Shown here: positions 53,238 through 63,842 of the stretch, one piece after another
Layout: each line of letters starts with the position of its first letter
How positions within the stretch are numbered: position 1 is the first letter of the stretch
From: Pseudomonas sp. KU26590
Lineage (GTDB): Bacteria; Pseudomonadota; Gammaproteobacteria; Pseudomonadales; Pseudomonadaceae
Reading direction: 5' to 3'
DNA: 64,000 nt
Assembly: GCF_026153515.1 (NCBI RefSeq)
Contig: NZ_CP110644.1
Span: 5,707,501-5,771,500 of the forward strand
Position numbers and translations under genes: made by a program
Notes under the pieces: model-generated
What the model saw: only the letters and a program-made list of their open reading frames with translations
Database searches by the model: none
Told to the model about the DNA's origin: nothing

Positions 53238-53762
53238 ATGCAAAACACCAAGCTCTTGCTAACCAGTTTCACCTTTGTGGGACTGCTCGCACTCGCCGGT
53301 TGTTCATTCCCCGGGGTTTATAAAATCGACATCCAACAGGGCAATGTCGTCACGCAGGACATGATAGACCAGTTACGCCCGGGAATGACCCGTCGGCAAG
53401 TAAGGTTTATCATGGGCAACCCCCTGTTGACCGACACCTTCCACCCTGAACGCTGGGACTATCTGTACAGCCTGCAGCCCGGTGGTGGCGAACGCCAGCA
53501 GGAACGCGTCAGCCTGATCTTCAATGGCAACGACCAGTTGGCGAGCCTGTCCGGTGACTTCAAGCCGGGTGTCAGCCGCGACGAAGCCATTCTCGGCAAA
53601 AGCACTGACACGACTGTCACCCCCGAAAACCAAGGGACGCAGCCGCCGAAGGAAGAACCACCGAAGCCTGGTTCGTTGCTTGAGCAGATTCAGAACGACG
53701 TCGACAAGGTCGAGACCGTGCCCGTTCCTTCCCAGGAACCACTGGACACAAACCCGCGCTGA
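53238..53762 (+). CDS. bamE: Outer membrane assembly lipoprotein BamE (OmlA)
   Basis: A 174-residue lipoprotein. The lipobox is LAGC with acylated Cys22. The BamE/SmpA domain has [30 protein letters not shown] and [12 protein letters not shown]. The tail is Pro/Gln/Glu-rich and longer than in Escherichia coli. It belongs to the BAM complex that folds outer membrane proteins. Divergent from fur across a 98-base shared promoter region. Confidence 0.96.
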   Translation: MQNTKLLLTSFTFVGLLALAGCSFPGVYKIDIQQGNVVTQDMIDQLRPGMTRRQVRFIMGNPLLTDTFHPERWDYLYSLQPGGGERQQERVSLIFNGNDQLASLSGDFKPGVSRDEAILGKSTDTTVTPENQGTQPPKEEPPKPGSLLEQIQNDVDKVETVPVPSQEPLDTNPR

Positions 53763-53792
53763 TCCACCGTCTCCTTCCGGAATCAGCCGTAT

Positions 53793-53821
53793 AAAAAAGC
53801 CCGGACATCCCGGGCTTTTTT
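53793..53821. terminator. Bidirectional terminator between bamE and rnfH
   Basis: AAAAAAGCCCGG and CCGGGCTTTTTT pair around ACATC. With A and T tracts on both sides it can serve both converging transcripts. Confidence 0.92.
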
Positions 53822-53849
53822 ACGTCTCTCAATCGAGCCGATGAGAAAA

Positions 53850-54170
53850 TTAAATCGGTTTTTGCGCCTTTCTTGCATCCGCCGCTTTCAACGCGCGCAG
53901 GCGACGCACCTCTTTAGGATCAGCCAGCAGAGGTCGATAGATCTCAACCCTGTCGCCGGCTTCCAGCTTGCGCTGCTCCGGGTCGCCCACCAGCTTGCCG
54001 AAGATGCCCAACTGGCACCGTACGAGATCCAGTTCAGGGAACCGCTCAGCCATGCCCGACGCAATAGCCGCAGCGCGTACCGATGTACCGACAGGCATGT
54101 CCAGCGCCAGCAACTCCTGACGGTCGACGGCGGCATATACCACCTCGACGCGAATCATCGGCTCAGCCAT
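53850..54170 (-). CDS. rnfH: RnfH family ubiquitin-like protein
   Basis: A 106-residue protein of the UPF0125/RnfH family with a beta-grasp fold: IRVEVVYAAVDRQELLALD, VGTSVRAAAIASGM, LVRCQLGIFGKLV and GDRVEIYRPLLADPKEVRR. Its function is unclear; it is usually encoded next to ratA. The ATG at 54170 overlaps the end of ratA by eight bases. Confidence 0.92.
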   Translation of the reverse strand: MAEPMIRVEVVYAAVDRQELLALDMPVGTSVRAAAIASGMAERFPELDLVRCQLGIFGKLVGDPEQRKLEAGDRVEIYRPLLADPKEVRRLRALKAADARKAQKPI

Positions 54171-54597
54171 GCAGCTCTTTGGCTCGCTGGCAGAAAGCAT
54201 CAACCAACGTGTTGGCGGCCTGATTGAACAGCGGCCCCAAGGTCGCGCGGACGATCGAACCGCTGTAGTCGAACGACAGGTCCAGGCTGATCTTGCAGGC
54301 CTTTTCGTTCAGGGCCTTGAAGGTCCAGACGCCGTGAAGCTGGCTGAAAGGCCCCTCCTCCAGATTCATCTCGATGACCTGTCCCGGCGTCAGCGTATTA
54401 CGCGTGACGAAGTGCTGGCTCAAGCCGCCTTTGGCGATCTCGACACGCGCACGCATTGAGGTATCACTCTGCTCTAGCACGGTGCCGGCGGAACACCACG
54501 GCAGAAACTCGGAGTAGCGACTCACGTCGTTGACCAGGTCATACAGCGCCTGGGCGGGATATGGCAAAAGGGCGGAACGTTGAATATGCGTAGTCAT
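54163..54597 (-). CDS. ratA: RatA family (START-like) ribosome association protein
   Basis: A 144-residue START/polyketide cyclase-like protein: LLPYPAQALYDLVNDVSRYSEFLPWCS, FVTRNTL, and a C-terminal helix LFNQAANTLVDAFCQRAKEL. In Escherichia coli RatA binds 50S subunits and blocks 70S association; related mitochondrial Coq10 binds ubiquinone, so either role is possible. The ATG at 54597 gives the family start. Paired with rnfH. Confidence 0.93.
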   Translation of the reverse strand: MTTHIQRSALLPYPAQALYDLVNDVSRYSEFLPWCSAGTVLEQSDTSMRARVEIAKGGLSQHFVTRNTLTPGQVIEMNLEEGPFSQLHGVWTFKALNEKACKISLDLSFDYSGSIVRATLGPLFNQAANTLVDAFCQRAKELHG

Positions 54598-54604
54598 GTC
54601 AGCG

Positions 54605-56008
54605 TCATTTCCAAAGCTGAGCGGCAAAGACAATCAAGATGCCGATCGGCGCCACATAGCGCATCAAAGAGAACGTTAAAGCGAACAGGACCGGGCTGCG
54701 TACCGACAATTCGTCGCGCACCGCACCGCGTCCCATCACCCAACCTGCGAATACCACAAAACACAATCCACCCAGCGGCAGCATGATCCGCGAGGTGAAG
54801 AAATCGATCACACCAAAGAAATCCAGCCCCGACGACGCTCCCCACTGATAGAGATGGAAGCCGCCGCCTTCGTTCACGAAGAATTTGGCCTGCTTCCAGA
54901 TGTTGAACGAGAAGACCGTCCCTAGCCCTACGAACCAGCAGATGAACGATAGCCAGAACGTCACCCAGCCTCGGCGAACCTTCGTGCGCTCCACGAGGTA
55001 CGCGACCATGGGTTCGAGCAGGGAAATGGCCGAACTCCACGCCGCGACGGCGACAAGGATAAAGAACACCACGCCCATGACAGTGCCGAAGGCGACGTTA
55101 CCAAATGCATAAGGCAACGTAACGAACATCAGGCCCGGCCCTTCGCTTGGGTTCAGACCGGCTGCGAACACAATCGGAAACAATGCAAGCCCCGCCAGCA
55201 GCGACACGAACGTGTCGAGCAATGCCACGCCGACCACAGTCGCGCTGATCGACGCCTCTTTGGTCATGTAAGCGCCGTAGATCATGATCGATCCGACGCC
55301 CACGCTCAGCGAGAAGAACGCGTGGCCCATGGCCGGGAGCAGGCCGTCGAGCAGCTTCTCGGGCGTGAAGTCGAACATGAAATGCACGCCTTCCATGAAG
55401 TGCCCGGTGGTCAGGCTATAACCCAACAGAATCACAATGAGTACGAACAGCAAAGGCATGAGGATGCGCAGGCTGCGCTCAAGGCCGGCGTTGACGCCCT
55501 TGGCAATGGTGATCGCCGACAGCAACATGAACAGCGTGTGCCAGCCAACCAGCCGCCATGGATCAGCGATCATCTCGCCAAAGTATGCACCGACACCGTC
55601 AGGTGTCACGCCTTTGAAATCGCCCTTGCCGACATCGATGATGTACTCCAGCGACCAGCCACCCACGACGCTATAGAACGAGAGGATCAGCAACGCCGTG
55701 ACCATGCCGGCAAACGCGCCCCATGACCACTTCGACGAATGCCCGGCGGCGAGTGCCAGCGAACGCAGCGCGTTGGCAGGACTCTGCCGCGCGCGGCGAC
55801 CGATGAGTGTCTCGGCGATCATCACCGGAATCCCGATCAGGGCGATGCACGCCAGGAACACCAGCACGAACGCACCGCCGCCATAGACGCCGACCATGTA
55901 GGGGAATTTCCAGATGCTGCCCAACCCCACGGCAGAGCCGGTGGCAGCCAGGATGAACACCCAGCGACTGGCCCAACTCCCGTGAACCGAAACCTTGTCC
56001 GTCGACAT
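54605..56008 (-). CDS. Sodium-dependent transporter, NSS/SNF family
   Basis: A 467-residue LeuT-fold transporter with eleven or twelve membrane segments. The first helix reads [16 protein letters not shown], the NSS sodium and substrate signature, with serine in place of the common asparagine after [21 protein letters not shown] and [11 protein letters not shown] regions follow. Members carry amino acids or related solutes. The ATG at 56008 (MSTDKVS) is preferred. Divergent from smpB. Substrate unknown. Confidence 0.9.
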   Translation of the reverse strand: MSTDKVSVHGSWASRWVFILAATGSAVGLGSIWKFPYMVGVYGGGAFVLVFLACIALIGIPVMIAETLIGRRARQSPANALRSLALAAGHSSKWSWGAFAGMVTALLILSFYSVVGGWSLEYIIDVGKGDFKGVTPDGVGAYFGEMIADPWRLVGWHTLFMLLSAITIAKGVNAGLERSLRILMPLLFVLIVILLGYSLTTGHFMEGVHFMFDFTPEKLLDGLLPAMGHAFFSLSVGVGSIMIYGAYMTKEASISATVVGVALLDTFVSLLAGLALFPIVFAAGLNPSEGPGLMFVTLPYAFGNVAFGTVMGVVFFILVAVAAWSSAISLLEPMVAYLVERTKVRRGWVTFWLSFICWFVGLGTVFSFNIWKQAKFFVNEGGGFHLYQWGASSGLDFFGVIDFFTSRIMLPLGGLCFVVFAGWVMGRGAVRDELSVRSPVLFALTFSLMRYVAPIGILIVFAAQLWK

Positions 56009-56121
56009 CGTTGACACGTCCAACACGCAAAAAAGATCGCGCATTGTCCGGGATTCACTCCACGTGCTCAAGCACACAGCTTCAGCGTACCGAGCCCATA
56101 GCCGAGACGCCCGTTGATCCC

Positions 56122-56127
56122 TATAAT
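56122..56127 (+). promoter_or_regulatory. Probable -10 box of smpB
   Basis: TATAAT at 56122-56127 is a perfect sigma-70 -10 hexamer ten bases before the smpB ATG, so the message would be nearly leaderless. No good -35 box is seen at the right distance. Confidence 0.4.
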
Positions 56128-56136
56128 GCGTCGCCT

Positions 56137-56619
56137 ATGGCTAAGCTCAAGAAACATCCCACAGGGACCATCGCGCAAAATAAAAAGGCGCGTCACGATT
56201 ACTTCATCGAACACAAGTTCGAGGCCGGTCTGGTCCTGGCTGGCTGGGAAGTAAAAAGCCTGCGTGCCAACAAGGTGCAGCTGGTTGACAGTTACGTGTT
56301 GCTCAAGGACGGTGAGGCCTGGCTAATGGGTAGCCATATCTCTCCGCTGACGACAGCCAGTACCCACGTCATCGCTGACCCGACACGCACCCGTAAACTG
56401 TTGCTCAACAAGCGCGAGCTGGAAAAGCTGACGGCGTCTGTTCACCAAAAAGGCTATGCCTGCGTGGCCCTTGCCCTTTACTGGAAGCAGCACTTGATCA
56501 AGTGCGAGATTGCTCTGGGCAAAGGCAAGAAGGAATACGACAAGCGCGACACCGAGCGCGAACGCGACTCCAATCGCGAGCTGCAACGCGCAGTGCGGAA
56601 CAAGGGCAAGGAAGACTGA
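56137..56619 (+). CDS. smpB: SsrA-binding protein SmpB
   Basis: A 160-residue protein that binds tmRNA and rescues stalled ribosomes. Blocks are [43 protein letters not shown] and the basic tail [17 protein letters not shown]. The ATG at 56137 gives [10 protein letters not shown]. The tmRNA gene itself is not in the window. Confidence 0.98.
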   Translation: MAKLKKHPTGTIAQNKKARHDYFIEHKFEAGLVLAGWEVKSLRANKVQLVDSYVLLKDGEAWLMGSHISPLTTASTHVIADPTRTRKLLLNKRELEKLTASVHQKGYACVALALYWKQHLIKCEIALGKGKKEYDKRDTERERDSNRELQRAVRNKGKED

Positions 56620-56694
56620 TTCTTTCTTTGTCTGATTTGACGCCTCGCCAGAGGCCGCCGAAAGCAGCGTTGAGCTTAATGATTGATGCGGAAT

Positions 56695-56785
56695 CTGTAG
56701 GAGCCGGCTTGCTGGCGAATGCGTCCTTGGGGTCAACTTTGTGATGACCGAAATGACGCATTCGCCAGCAAGCCGACTCCTACAG
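56695..56785. repeat. REP pair, variant GCCGGCTTGCTGGCGAATGCG type
   Basis: CTGTAGGAGCCGGCTTGCTG and GCGAATGCG at the left pair with CGCATTCGC, CAGCAAGCCG and CTCCTACAG at the right, with one mismatch. The sequence differs from the TGTAGGAGCGCGCTTGCCCG family but shares its outer end. It lies between converging smpB and lldR. Confidence 0.88.
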
Positions 56786-56832
56786 GGTCGATACCAGCGG
56801 TTGGTTTTGGGTTCCAGGCCCAACTGATATCT

Positions 56833-57600
56833 TCAAACCCGGTTACGACGTTCGGCCCGCGCGGTGCGTTGTACCTGTTGGCGCACTTCCTCCAGAACCT
56901 CCTGCACATACAGCAGATGACGGCTCGACACTTCTCGAGCATCGTCCGCCCGCCCTTCGATAATCGCCAGGTACAACTCACGATGCTGATCAATCAGCAT
57001 GTCGCGGGTTTCTGCGCGCTGTTTGTACATGCCGCCAATGTTGGTCACCACGCTGCGCCGCAGCAGGTCGAAGAGGCCGCGAATGGTGTGCAGCAACACA
57101 GCGTTGTGGCTGGCTTCGGCGATGGCGAGGTGGAAGCTGGCGTCTGCGGCGCCCTCCTCCGCACGGCTCACGTCCTCCGCGCGGCTGTAGCAATCCTGCA
57201 ACGCATCAAAGGCTTCACGCAGCCGCAGCCGATCAACATCCGTTGCACGTATGGCCGCGTAATAGGCGCAGGAGGCTTCGAGGGTGTGGCGGAACTCAAG
57301 CAGGTCGCGCTGGGCCTCAGGGCTGCTTTCCAACAGATGAAGCAGCGGATCACTGAACGTCGACCCAAGGCTGTCGACGACGTAGTTGCCGCCGCCCTGC
57401 CGACTAACCAGCAGCCCTTTGGCCGTCAGTTTTTGAATGGCTTCACGCAGCGAGGGACGTGATACCCCGAACTGCTCGGCCAGGGCTCGCTCAGCCGGCA
57501 GACGACCGCCGGAGCACAACGTGCCCTCCAGAATCATCCTTTCCAGCTGCTCGACAATGTCGTCGGACAAGCGGCGCTGACGCACCTGATCAAAGCCCAT
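56833..57600 (-). CDS. lldR: Lactate-responsive GntR-family regulator LldR
   Basis: A 255-residue FadR-subfamily regulator. The winged helix covers about residues 8-75 (GGRLPAERALAEQFGVSRPSLREAIQKL). An FCD ligand domain follows (about 90-220), with LEFRHTLEASCAYYAA and the metal-ligand helices FHLAIAEASHNAVLLH and HRELYLAII. It is divergent from lldP, with a perfect palindrome in the spacer. It most likely represses the lactate operon until L- or D-lactate binds. Confidence 0.93.
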   Translation of the reverse strand: MGFDQVRQRRLSDDIVEQLERMILEGTLCSGGRLPAERALAEQFGVSRPSLREAIQKLTAKGLLVSRQGGGNYVVDSLGSTFSDPLLHLLESSPEAQRDLLEFRHTLEASCAYYAAIRATDVDRLRLREAFDALQDCYSRAEDVSRAEEGAADASFHLAIAEASHNAVLLHTIRGLFDLLRRSVVTNIGGMYKQRAETRDMLIDQHRELYLAIIEGRADDAREVSSRHLLYVQEVLEEVRQQVQRTARAERRNRV

Positions 57601-57810
57601 AACCCTTCACTCCACAACCCGGCTGCCCCCGTCTGACGTAGCTGCGGGGCGCATATTCTCGCCGATCACGATCAGACATTCACCCAGCAGATGTAGGAGA
57701 AATCACCCTCTCAGGCGAACAGCTGGTTAAATCCGGGCGAGCCTGCGACGAAAGTTTACCCGTCATAAATTGACACACCGTCAGCAAGGCTTCTAACCTA
57801 CCTCCAAGAC

Positions 57811-57841
57811 ATTGTAAATTGGTATTACCAATTTACAATGC
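57811..57841. promoter_or_regulatory. LldR operator, perfect 31-base palindrome
   Basis: The 15-base arm CATTGTAAATTGGTA is followed by one T and its exact inverse TACCAATTTACAATG. The core AATTGGTnnnACCAATT has the known LldR operator form. It lies in the lldR-lldP divergent spacer, 190 bases before the lldP start. Confidence 0.9.
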
Positions 57842-58030
57842 CGGCGATGGACGGCTTATCACTGTCCCACGCCGCAGGCACTTCCCGACGGCGGAACGCT
57901 TGAGCTGGTGAGCTGTGCGACTCGTTCGTCAGCGCCGACAGGAGGACAGACAAGCAGTTGTCACCTGCAGGAGCCGCGCACGTAAGACATGGACACCGGG
58001 CCTAACCAAAAACAATTAGGGGCCTCATAC

Positions 58031-59743
58031 ATGCAAACCTGGCAACAGCTCTACACACCTCTTGGCGGCCTGGGCCTTTCGGCGCTGGTGGCTGTCATTC
58101 CGATCATCTTCTTCTTTCTGGCGCTGGCGATATTTCGGCTCAAAGGCCACGTCGCAGGTGCCATCACACTGCTGCTCGCCATACTGATTGCGATCTTCGC
58201 GTTCCAGATGCCCGCCGACATGGCCGTCGCGTCCGCCGGTTATGGATTCCTCTACGGCTTGTGGCCCATCGCGTGGATCATCATTGCGGCCGTGTTTCTC
58301 TACAAACTGACGGTCAAGAGTGGACAGTTCGAGATCATCCGCAGCTCGGTCATGTCGATCACTGACGACCAGCGCTTGCAGGTCCTGCTGATCGGCTTTT
58401 GCTTCGGCGCGTTTCTGGAAGGGGCGGCAGGCTTCGGCGCACCGGTGGCGATCACCGCTGCATTGCTCGTTGGACTGGGATTGAACCCGCTGTACGCCGC
58501 AGGCCTCTGCCTGATCGCCAACACCGCACCGGTGGCATTCGGCGCACTGGGCATTCCGATCATCGTGGCTGGCCAAGTGTCGGGGCTCGATCCGTTCAAG
58601 ATTGGCGCCATGGCCGGTCGTCAATTGCCGCTGTTGTCGGTGTTCGTGCCGTTCTGGCTGATGTTCATGATGGACGGCGTGAAAGGCGTGAAGGAAACCT
58701 GGCCAGCGGCGCTGGTCGCGGGGGGCAGCTTCGCCATCGTGCAATTTCTGACCTCCAACTTCGTCGGTCCGGAACTGCCCGACATTACCTCGGCGCTGGT
58801 CAGCCTCGTGTCCCTGACCTTCTTCCTGAAAGTCTGGCAGCCAGCACGCTCAGCCGATGCCCAACTCGCCGGCAAGTCCGGCGGTGCCGCGGTCATGGCC
58901 GGCGGCCCAGGCATAGGCAACGCAGGCGGCTTTGGTCAGCCTCGCACCACCAAGAAATCGCCTTACTCGGCGGGCACCATCATCAAGGCATGGTCGCCCT
59001 TCCTGATTCTGACCGTTGTCGTGACGATCTGGACGCTGAAGCCGTTCAAAGCGCTGTTCGCTGCGGGCGGTCCGCTGCAGGCGCTGACCATGAACTTCCC
59101 GGTGCCGCACCTGGATCAACTGGTCATGAAAATGGCGCCGATTGTCGCCAACCCGACCGCCATGCCGGCGGTGTACAAGTTCGACCTGCTCGCCGCGTCG
59201 GGCAGCGCGATTCTGATCTCGGCGATTCTGGCGATGATCGTGCTGCGCATTACACCTAAAACAGGTTTGACCACGTTCAAAGAAACGCTGATCGAGCTGC
59301 GCTGGGCCATCGTGTCCATCGGCATGGTGCTGGCCTTCGCCTTCGTCATGAACTACTCCGGGATGTCCTCGACGCTGGCCTTGGTACTTGCCGGGACAGG
59401 CAGCGCCTTCCCGTTCTTCTCGCCGTTCCTCGGCTGGCTGGGCGTGTTCCTGACAGGCTCCGACACATCGTCGAACGCGCTGTTCGGCTCGTTGCAGGCC
59501 ACCACTGCACACCAACTGGGCGTCAGTGACGTGCTGATGGTTGCAGCGAACTCCAGCGGCGGCGTGACCGGCAAGATGATCTCCCCGCAATCGATCGCGG
59601 TGGCCTGCGCGGCGACCGGGCTGGTGGGTAAAGAATCCGACCTGTTCCGCTTCACCCTCAAGCACAGCATTTTCTTTGCCACGATCGTTGGCTGCATCAC
59701 CTACGCCCAGGCGTACTGGTTCACCGGCATGCTGGTTCATTAA
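58031..59743 (+). CDS. lldP: L-lactate permease
   Basis: A 570-residue membrane protein with about twelve to fourteen hydrophobic segments. Family blocks are [67 protein letters not shown] and [21 protein letters not shown]. It imports L- and D-lactate and glycolate with protons. The ATG at 58031 follows AGGGGCC; an in-frame start at 57989 is less likely. First gene of the lactate operon. Confidence 0.97.
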   Translation: MQTWQQLYTPLGGLGLSALVAVIPIIFFFLALAIFRLKGHVAGAITLLLAILIAIFAFQMPADMAVASAGYGFLYGLWPIAWIIIAAVFLYKLTVKSGQFEIIRSSVMSITDDQRLQVLLIGFCFGAFLEGAAGFGAPVAITAALLVGLGLNPLYAAGLCLIANTAPVAFGALGIPIIVAGQVSGLDPFKIGAMAGRQLPLLSVFVPFWLMFMMDGVKGVKETWPAALVAGGSFAIVQFLTSNFVGPELPDITSALVSLVSLTFFLKVWQPARSADAQLAGKSGGAAVMAGGPGIGNAGGFGQPRTTKKSPYSAGTIIKAWSPFLILTVVVTIWTLKPFKALFAAGGPLQALTMNFPVPHLDQLVMKMAPIVANPTAMPAVYKFDLLAASGSAILISAILAMIVLRITPKTGLTTFKETLIELRWAIVSIGMVLAFAFVMNYSGMSSTLALVLAGTGSAFPFFSPFLGWLGVFLTGSDTSSNALFGSLQATTAHQLGVSDVLMVAANSSGGVTGKMISPQSIAVACAATGLVGKESDLFRFTLKHSIFFATIVGCITYAQAYWFTGMLVH

Positions 59744-59811
59744 TCAGACGAGCGCCGGGTGTGCTTCTTGCGCGCCCGGCTGTAGCCCCGCTCACTCATC
59801 TGCGAGATCCC

Positions 59812-60957
59812 ATGATCATTTCTGCCTCCACCGACTACCGCGCCGCCGCCCAGCGCAAGCTCCCGCCCTTCCTGTTTCACTACGCTGACGGTGGCGCCTA
59901 CGCCGAGCACACCCTGCGCCACAACGTCTCCGACCTGGCCGACATTGCGCTGCGCCAGCGCATCCTGAAGAACATGTCCGAGCTGAGTCTGGAGACGACG
60001 CTGTTCGGTGAAACCCTGAGCATGCCGATGGCACTCGCCCCGGTCGGTCTCTGCGGCATGTACGCCCGCCGTGGCGAAGTGCAGGCCGCCCGCGCCGCAG
60101 ACGCCAAGGGCATTCCGTTCACGCTGTCGACGGTTTCGTTGTGCCCGATTGAAGAAGTCGCCCCGGCGATCAAGCGGCCCATGTGGTTTCAGCTTTACGT
60201 GCTGAAAGACCGCGGCTTCATGCGCAACGCGTTGGAACGAGCCAAGGCCGCCGGCGTGAAAACACTGGTGTTCACCGTCGACATGCCCGTCCCGGGCGCT
60301 CGTTACCGTGACGCGCACTCCGGCATGAGCGGCAAAAGCGGGCCGATGCGCCGCGTCTTGCAAGCCATGACTCACCCGCAATGGGCGTGGGATGTGGGCA
60401 TCAACGGCCGCCCCCACGACTTGGGCAACGTGTCGGCCTATCGCGGCAACCCCACAGGGCTTACCGATTACATCGCCTGGCTGGGCAATAACTTCGATCC
60501 GTCGATTTCATGGAAAGACTTGGAGTGGATTCGCGATTCCTGGGACGGCCCGATGATCATCAAAGGCATCCTCGACCCGGACGATGCACGCGACGCAGTG
60601 AAATTCGGCGCCGACGGCATCGTGGTTTCCAACCATGGCGGCCGCCAACTCGACGGCGTGCTGTCCAGTGCCCGAGCACTGCCCGCCATTGCCGACGCCG
60701 TGAAAGGCGATCTGAAAATTCTCGCCGACTCCGGCATTCGCAGCGGCCTGGATGTGGTGCGCATGATTGCCCTCGGTGCCGACACCGTGCTGATCGGCCG
60801 CGCGTTCATCTACGCCTTGGCCACCCACGGCGAGGCCGGGGTGAAAAACCTGCTGGATCTGTTCGAGAAGGAAATGCGCGTGGCGATGGTTCTAACCGGC
60901 GCCAAGTCGATCAGCGAGATCACCCGCGATTCGCTGGTCAGCGAACTGGGCGCCTGA
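59812..60957 (+). CDS. lldD: L-lactate dehydrogenase (FMN, quinone-linked)
   Basis: A 381-residue FMN-dependent alpha-hydroxyacid dehydrogenase, the exact length of LldD. Family blocks are [37 protein letters not shown], the active-site [11 protein letters not shown] and [19 protein letters not shown]. It oxidises L-lactate to pyruvate at the membrane, passing electrons to quinone. The ATG at 59812 gives [10 protein letters not shown]. Between lldP and the D-lactate enzyme. Confidence 0.98.
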   Translation: MIISASTDYRAAAQRKLPPFLFHYADGGAYAEHTLRHNVSDLADIALRQRILKNMSELSLETTLFGETLSMPMALAPVGLCGMYARRGEVQAARAADAKGIPFTLSTVSLCPIEEVAPAIKRPMWFQLYVLKDRGFMRNALERAKAAGVKTLVFTVDMPVPGARYRDAHSGMSGKSGPMRRVLQAMTHPQWAWDVGINGRPHDLGNVSAYRGNPTGLTDYIAWLGNNFDPSISWKDLEWIRDSWDGPMIIKGILDPDDARDAVKFGADGIVVSNHGGRQLDGVLSSARALPAIADAVKGDLKILADSGIRSGLDVVRMIALGADTVLIGRAFIYALATHGEAGVKNLLDLFEKEMRVAMVLTGAKSISEITRDSLVSELGA

Positions 60958-61031
60958 CCCGCGCTGATACCCCGCATGCGGTCCGACAGAGGCCGCAGCC
61001 GCCACCGAGATGCACCCACGAGGAAGACCGC

Positions 61032-63842
61032 ATGACCTTGCCCGCCGCGTTTCTGGCCGGTGTGAACAGCCTCATTCCTGCCGGAAGACGCTTCGACGAC
61101 CCGCTCTCGACCCTGGCCTTCGGCACCGACGCCAGTTTTTATCGGCTGATCCCCAAACTGGTCATCCGCGTCGAATCGGAAGATGAAGTCGTGGCGCTGT
61201 TGAAACTGGCGCAGGCGGATAAAGTCCCCGTGACCTTCCGCGCGGCGGGCACCAGCCTCTCGGGGCAAGCCATCAGCGACTCGGTGTTGATCGTGCTCGG
61301 CGACAACTGGAATGGCCGTGAAATCCGCGAGCACGGCGCGCAGATCCGTTTGCAACCGGGCGTTATCGGCGCACAGGCCAATGTCTGGCTGGCACCATTC
61401 GGGCGCAAGATCGGCCCGGACCCGGCGTCCATGCACGCGGCGAAAATCGGCGGCATCGTCGCCAACAATTCCAGTGGCATGTGCTGCGGCACGGCCCAAA
61501 ACACCTACCACACCCTCGCCGGCATTCGGCTGGTGCTCGCCGACGGCGCCCGCCTGGACACGGAAGAAGCCACTAGCGTCGCTGCGTTCCGCGTCAGTCA
61601 TGCCGAGCTGCTGAGTCGCCTCGCGCAACTGGGCCGCGAGACCCGCGCGAATACCGAACTCGCCGCGAAGATCCGCCACAAGTACCGCCTGAAGAACACC
61701 TGCGGCCTGTCGCTGAACGCCTTGGTGGATTTCGACGAGCCGCTCGACATTCTCAGCCATCTGCTGGTGGGTTCGGAGGGCACGCTGGGTTTCATCAGCG
61801 CGGTGACGTACGACACGGTGCCAGATCACCCGAGCAAGGCGACGGCGCTGATTGTCTTTCCCGACATCGAGACCTGCTGCAACGCCGTGACGGTTCTGAA
61901 AACCCAGCCGGTTGCTGCCGTCGAATTGCTTGATCGGCGCAGCTTGCGCTCGGTGCAGAACAAGCCGGGCATGCCGGCATTCGTTCGTGAACTGTCGGAA
62001 GGCGCCTGCGCACTGTTGATCGAAGCCCGCGCCGCTACACGACCGTTACTGCACGAACAACTGGCGCAGATCATGGCGTCCATCGCGCACTTCCCGGTAG
62101 AGAAGCAGGTTGATTTCACCGAAGACGCGACCGAGAACGCACGGCTATGGGCCATTCGCAAAGACACCTTTCCTGCCGTCGGCGCGGTGCGTGAGACCGG
62201 TACGACGGTGATCATTGAAGACGTCACCTTCCCCGTCGAGCAACTGGCCATCGGCGTTCGGCGATTGATCGAGCTGTTCGAAAAGCACCACTACGACGAG
62301 GCGATCCTGTTCGGCCATGCGCTGGAGGGGAACCTGCACTTCGTCTTCACCCAGGGCTTCAACGATCCGCAGGAGATCGCGCGCTATTCCGCGTTCATGG
62401 ATGACGTCACGCAGCTGGTGGCTGTCGAATTCAATGGCTCGCTAAAAGCCGAACACGGCACCGGCCGCAACATGGCGCCGTTCGTGGAGCTTGAGTGGGG
62501 CGCCGAGGCTTATGCGCTGATGTGGCAGCTGAAGCGCCTGCTCGACCCTAGCGGCATTCTCAATCCGGATGTCGTGCTCAGTGACGACCCGCAGGTGCAC
62601 CTTAAGCACCTGAAACCCATGCCGGCGGCCGATGCGATCATCGACAAATGCATCGAGTGCGGTTTCTGCGAACCGGTGTGTCCGTCGAATGGACTGACCC
62701 TCAGCCCACGGCAACGCATCGTCATGTGGCGTGAGATTCAGGCAAAAAAACGCGCAGGCACCGACACGACTCAGCTGGAGCGCGACTACCAATACCAAGG
62801 CATCGATACCTGCGCGGCCACCGGCTTGTGCGCGCAACGTTGCCCGGTCGGCATCAACACCGGCGAGCTGGTGAAGAAGCTTCGCGGGGAACAAGCGCAA
62901 CACGGCAAGGCTGCCAGCTGGATCAGCCAGCACTTCGCAACGGCTTTGAAGGGCGCGCGATTTACGCTGCATGCGGCCAATGGCGCCCGCATGCTGTTGG
63001 GCGCACCTAGGCTGGCGAGGATTTCCAGCGCGCTGAGCAAGGCGTCTTCAAGCCGCGTGCCTCAGTGGACGCCGGCGATGCCGCAGCCCGAGAACGCTAT
63101 TCGCTTCACGCCGCCGGTTGAAGATTCGCGGCCCCGTGTGGTCTATCTGGCCGCGTGCGTGTCCCGCGTCATGGGACCTGCGGCGGGGGATCGCGAGCAG
63201 ATGTCGCTGATGGACAAAACCCGAGGGCTGCTGGAGAAAGCCGGTTATCAAGTGGTGTTTCCGGAAGACCAGGACAGTCTGTGCTGCGGCCAGCCTTTCG
63301 CCTCCAAGGGCTACGCCGAGCAGGCAGAAGACAAACGCCAGCAGATGCTTGCTGCGCTGACCAAGGCGAGTCGCGGCGGGCTCGATCCGATTTATTGCGA
63401 CACCAGTCCCTGCACCCTGCGTTTGGTCCAAGACCTCAAGGAAACCCGGCTCGACCTGTACGACCCGGTACGCTTCATCCGCACCCATCTGCTGGACAAA
63501 CTGGTGTTCACGCCACAGCAGGCGCCCATCGCTGTTCACCTCACCTGTAGCACGCAACACCTGGGCGAGAGCCAGGCGCTGATCGACCTTGCGCGCATGT
63601 GCAGCGTCAATGTGGTCGTGCCCGAAGGCATTCATTGCTGCGGCTTCGCGGGCGACAAAGGCTTCACCACACCGGAGCTGAATGCCCATGCGCTGCGCTC
63701 CTTGAAAGACGCTGTTCAGTACTGTGATGAAGGCATTTCCACCAGCCGCACGTGCGAGATCGGGCTCACGCAACATGGCGGTATCGACTACCACGGTCTG
63801 GTTTATCTCGTGGATCGAGTGACTCAACCAAGAACCGCTTGA
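61032..63842 (+). CDS. dld: FAD/Fe-S D-lactate dehydrogenase (fused LldE/Dld type)
   Basis: A 936-residue flavoprotein fused to an iron-sulfur module. The FAD-binding part (about 30-250) has RAAGTSLSGQAISDSV and IGGIVANNSSGMCCG; the FAD-oxidase C-terminal part follows. Two cysteine clusters, Cys540/543/546/550 and Cys594/600/604, form 4Fe-4S sites. Two CCG motifs at about 751 and 869 suggest a heterodisulfide-reductase-like domain. It oxidises D-lactate to pyruvate with lldD-linked expression. GAGGAAG precedes the ATG. A frame extending upstream to 60510 overlaps lldD and was not used. Confidence 0.9.
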   Translation: MTLPAAFLAGVNSLIPAGRRFDDPLSTLAFGTDASFYRLIPKLVIRVESEDEVVALLKLAQADKVPVTFRAAGTSLSGQAISDSVLIVLGDNWNGREIREHGAQIRLQPGVIGAQANVWLAPFGRKIGPDPASMHAAKIGGIVANNSSGMCCGTAQNTYHTLAGIRLVLADGARLDTEEATSVAAFRVSHAELLSRLAQLGRETRANTELAAKIRHKYRLKNTCGLSLNALVDFDEPLDILSHLLVGSEGTLGFISAVTYDTVPDHPSKATALIVFPDIETCCNAVTVLKTQPVAAVELLDRRSLRSVQNKPGMPAFVRELSEGACALLIEARAATRPLLHEQLAQIMASIAHFPVEKQVDFTEDATENARLWAIRKDTFPAVGAVRETGTTVIIEDVTFPVEQLAIGVRRLIELFEKHHYDEAILFGHALEGNLHFVFTQGFNDPQEIARYSAFMDDVTQLVAVEFNGSLKAEHGTGRNMAPFVELEWGAEAYALMWQLKRLLDPSGILNPDVVLSDDPQVHLKHLKPMPAADAIIDKCIECGFCEPVCPSNGLTLSPRQRIVMWREIQAKKRAGTDTTQLERDYQYQGIDTCAATGLCAQRCPVGINTGELVKKLRGEQAQHGKAASWISQHFATALKGARFTLHAANGARMLLGAPRLARISSALSKASSSRVPQWTPAMPQPENAIRFTPPVEDSRPRVVYLAACVSRVMGPAAGDREQMSLMDKTRGLLEKAGYQVVFPEDQDSLCCGQPFASKGYAEQAEDKRQQMLAALTKASRGGLDPIYCDTSPCTLRLVQDLKETRLDLYDPVRFIRTHLLDKLVFTPQQAPIAVHLTCSTQHLGESQALIDLARMCSVNVVVPEGIHCCGFAGDKGFTTPELNAHALRSLKDAVQYCDEGISTSRTCEIGLTQHGGIDYHGLVYLVDRVTQPRTA

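Noticed and set aside
60510..61031. Upstream in-frame extension of the D-lactate dehydrogenase
   Set aside because: It overlaps lldD for about 450 bases, is Arg-rich and lacks a ribosome site; the ATG at 61032 has GAGGAAG and gives the family N-terminus.
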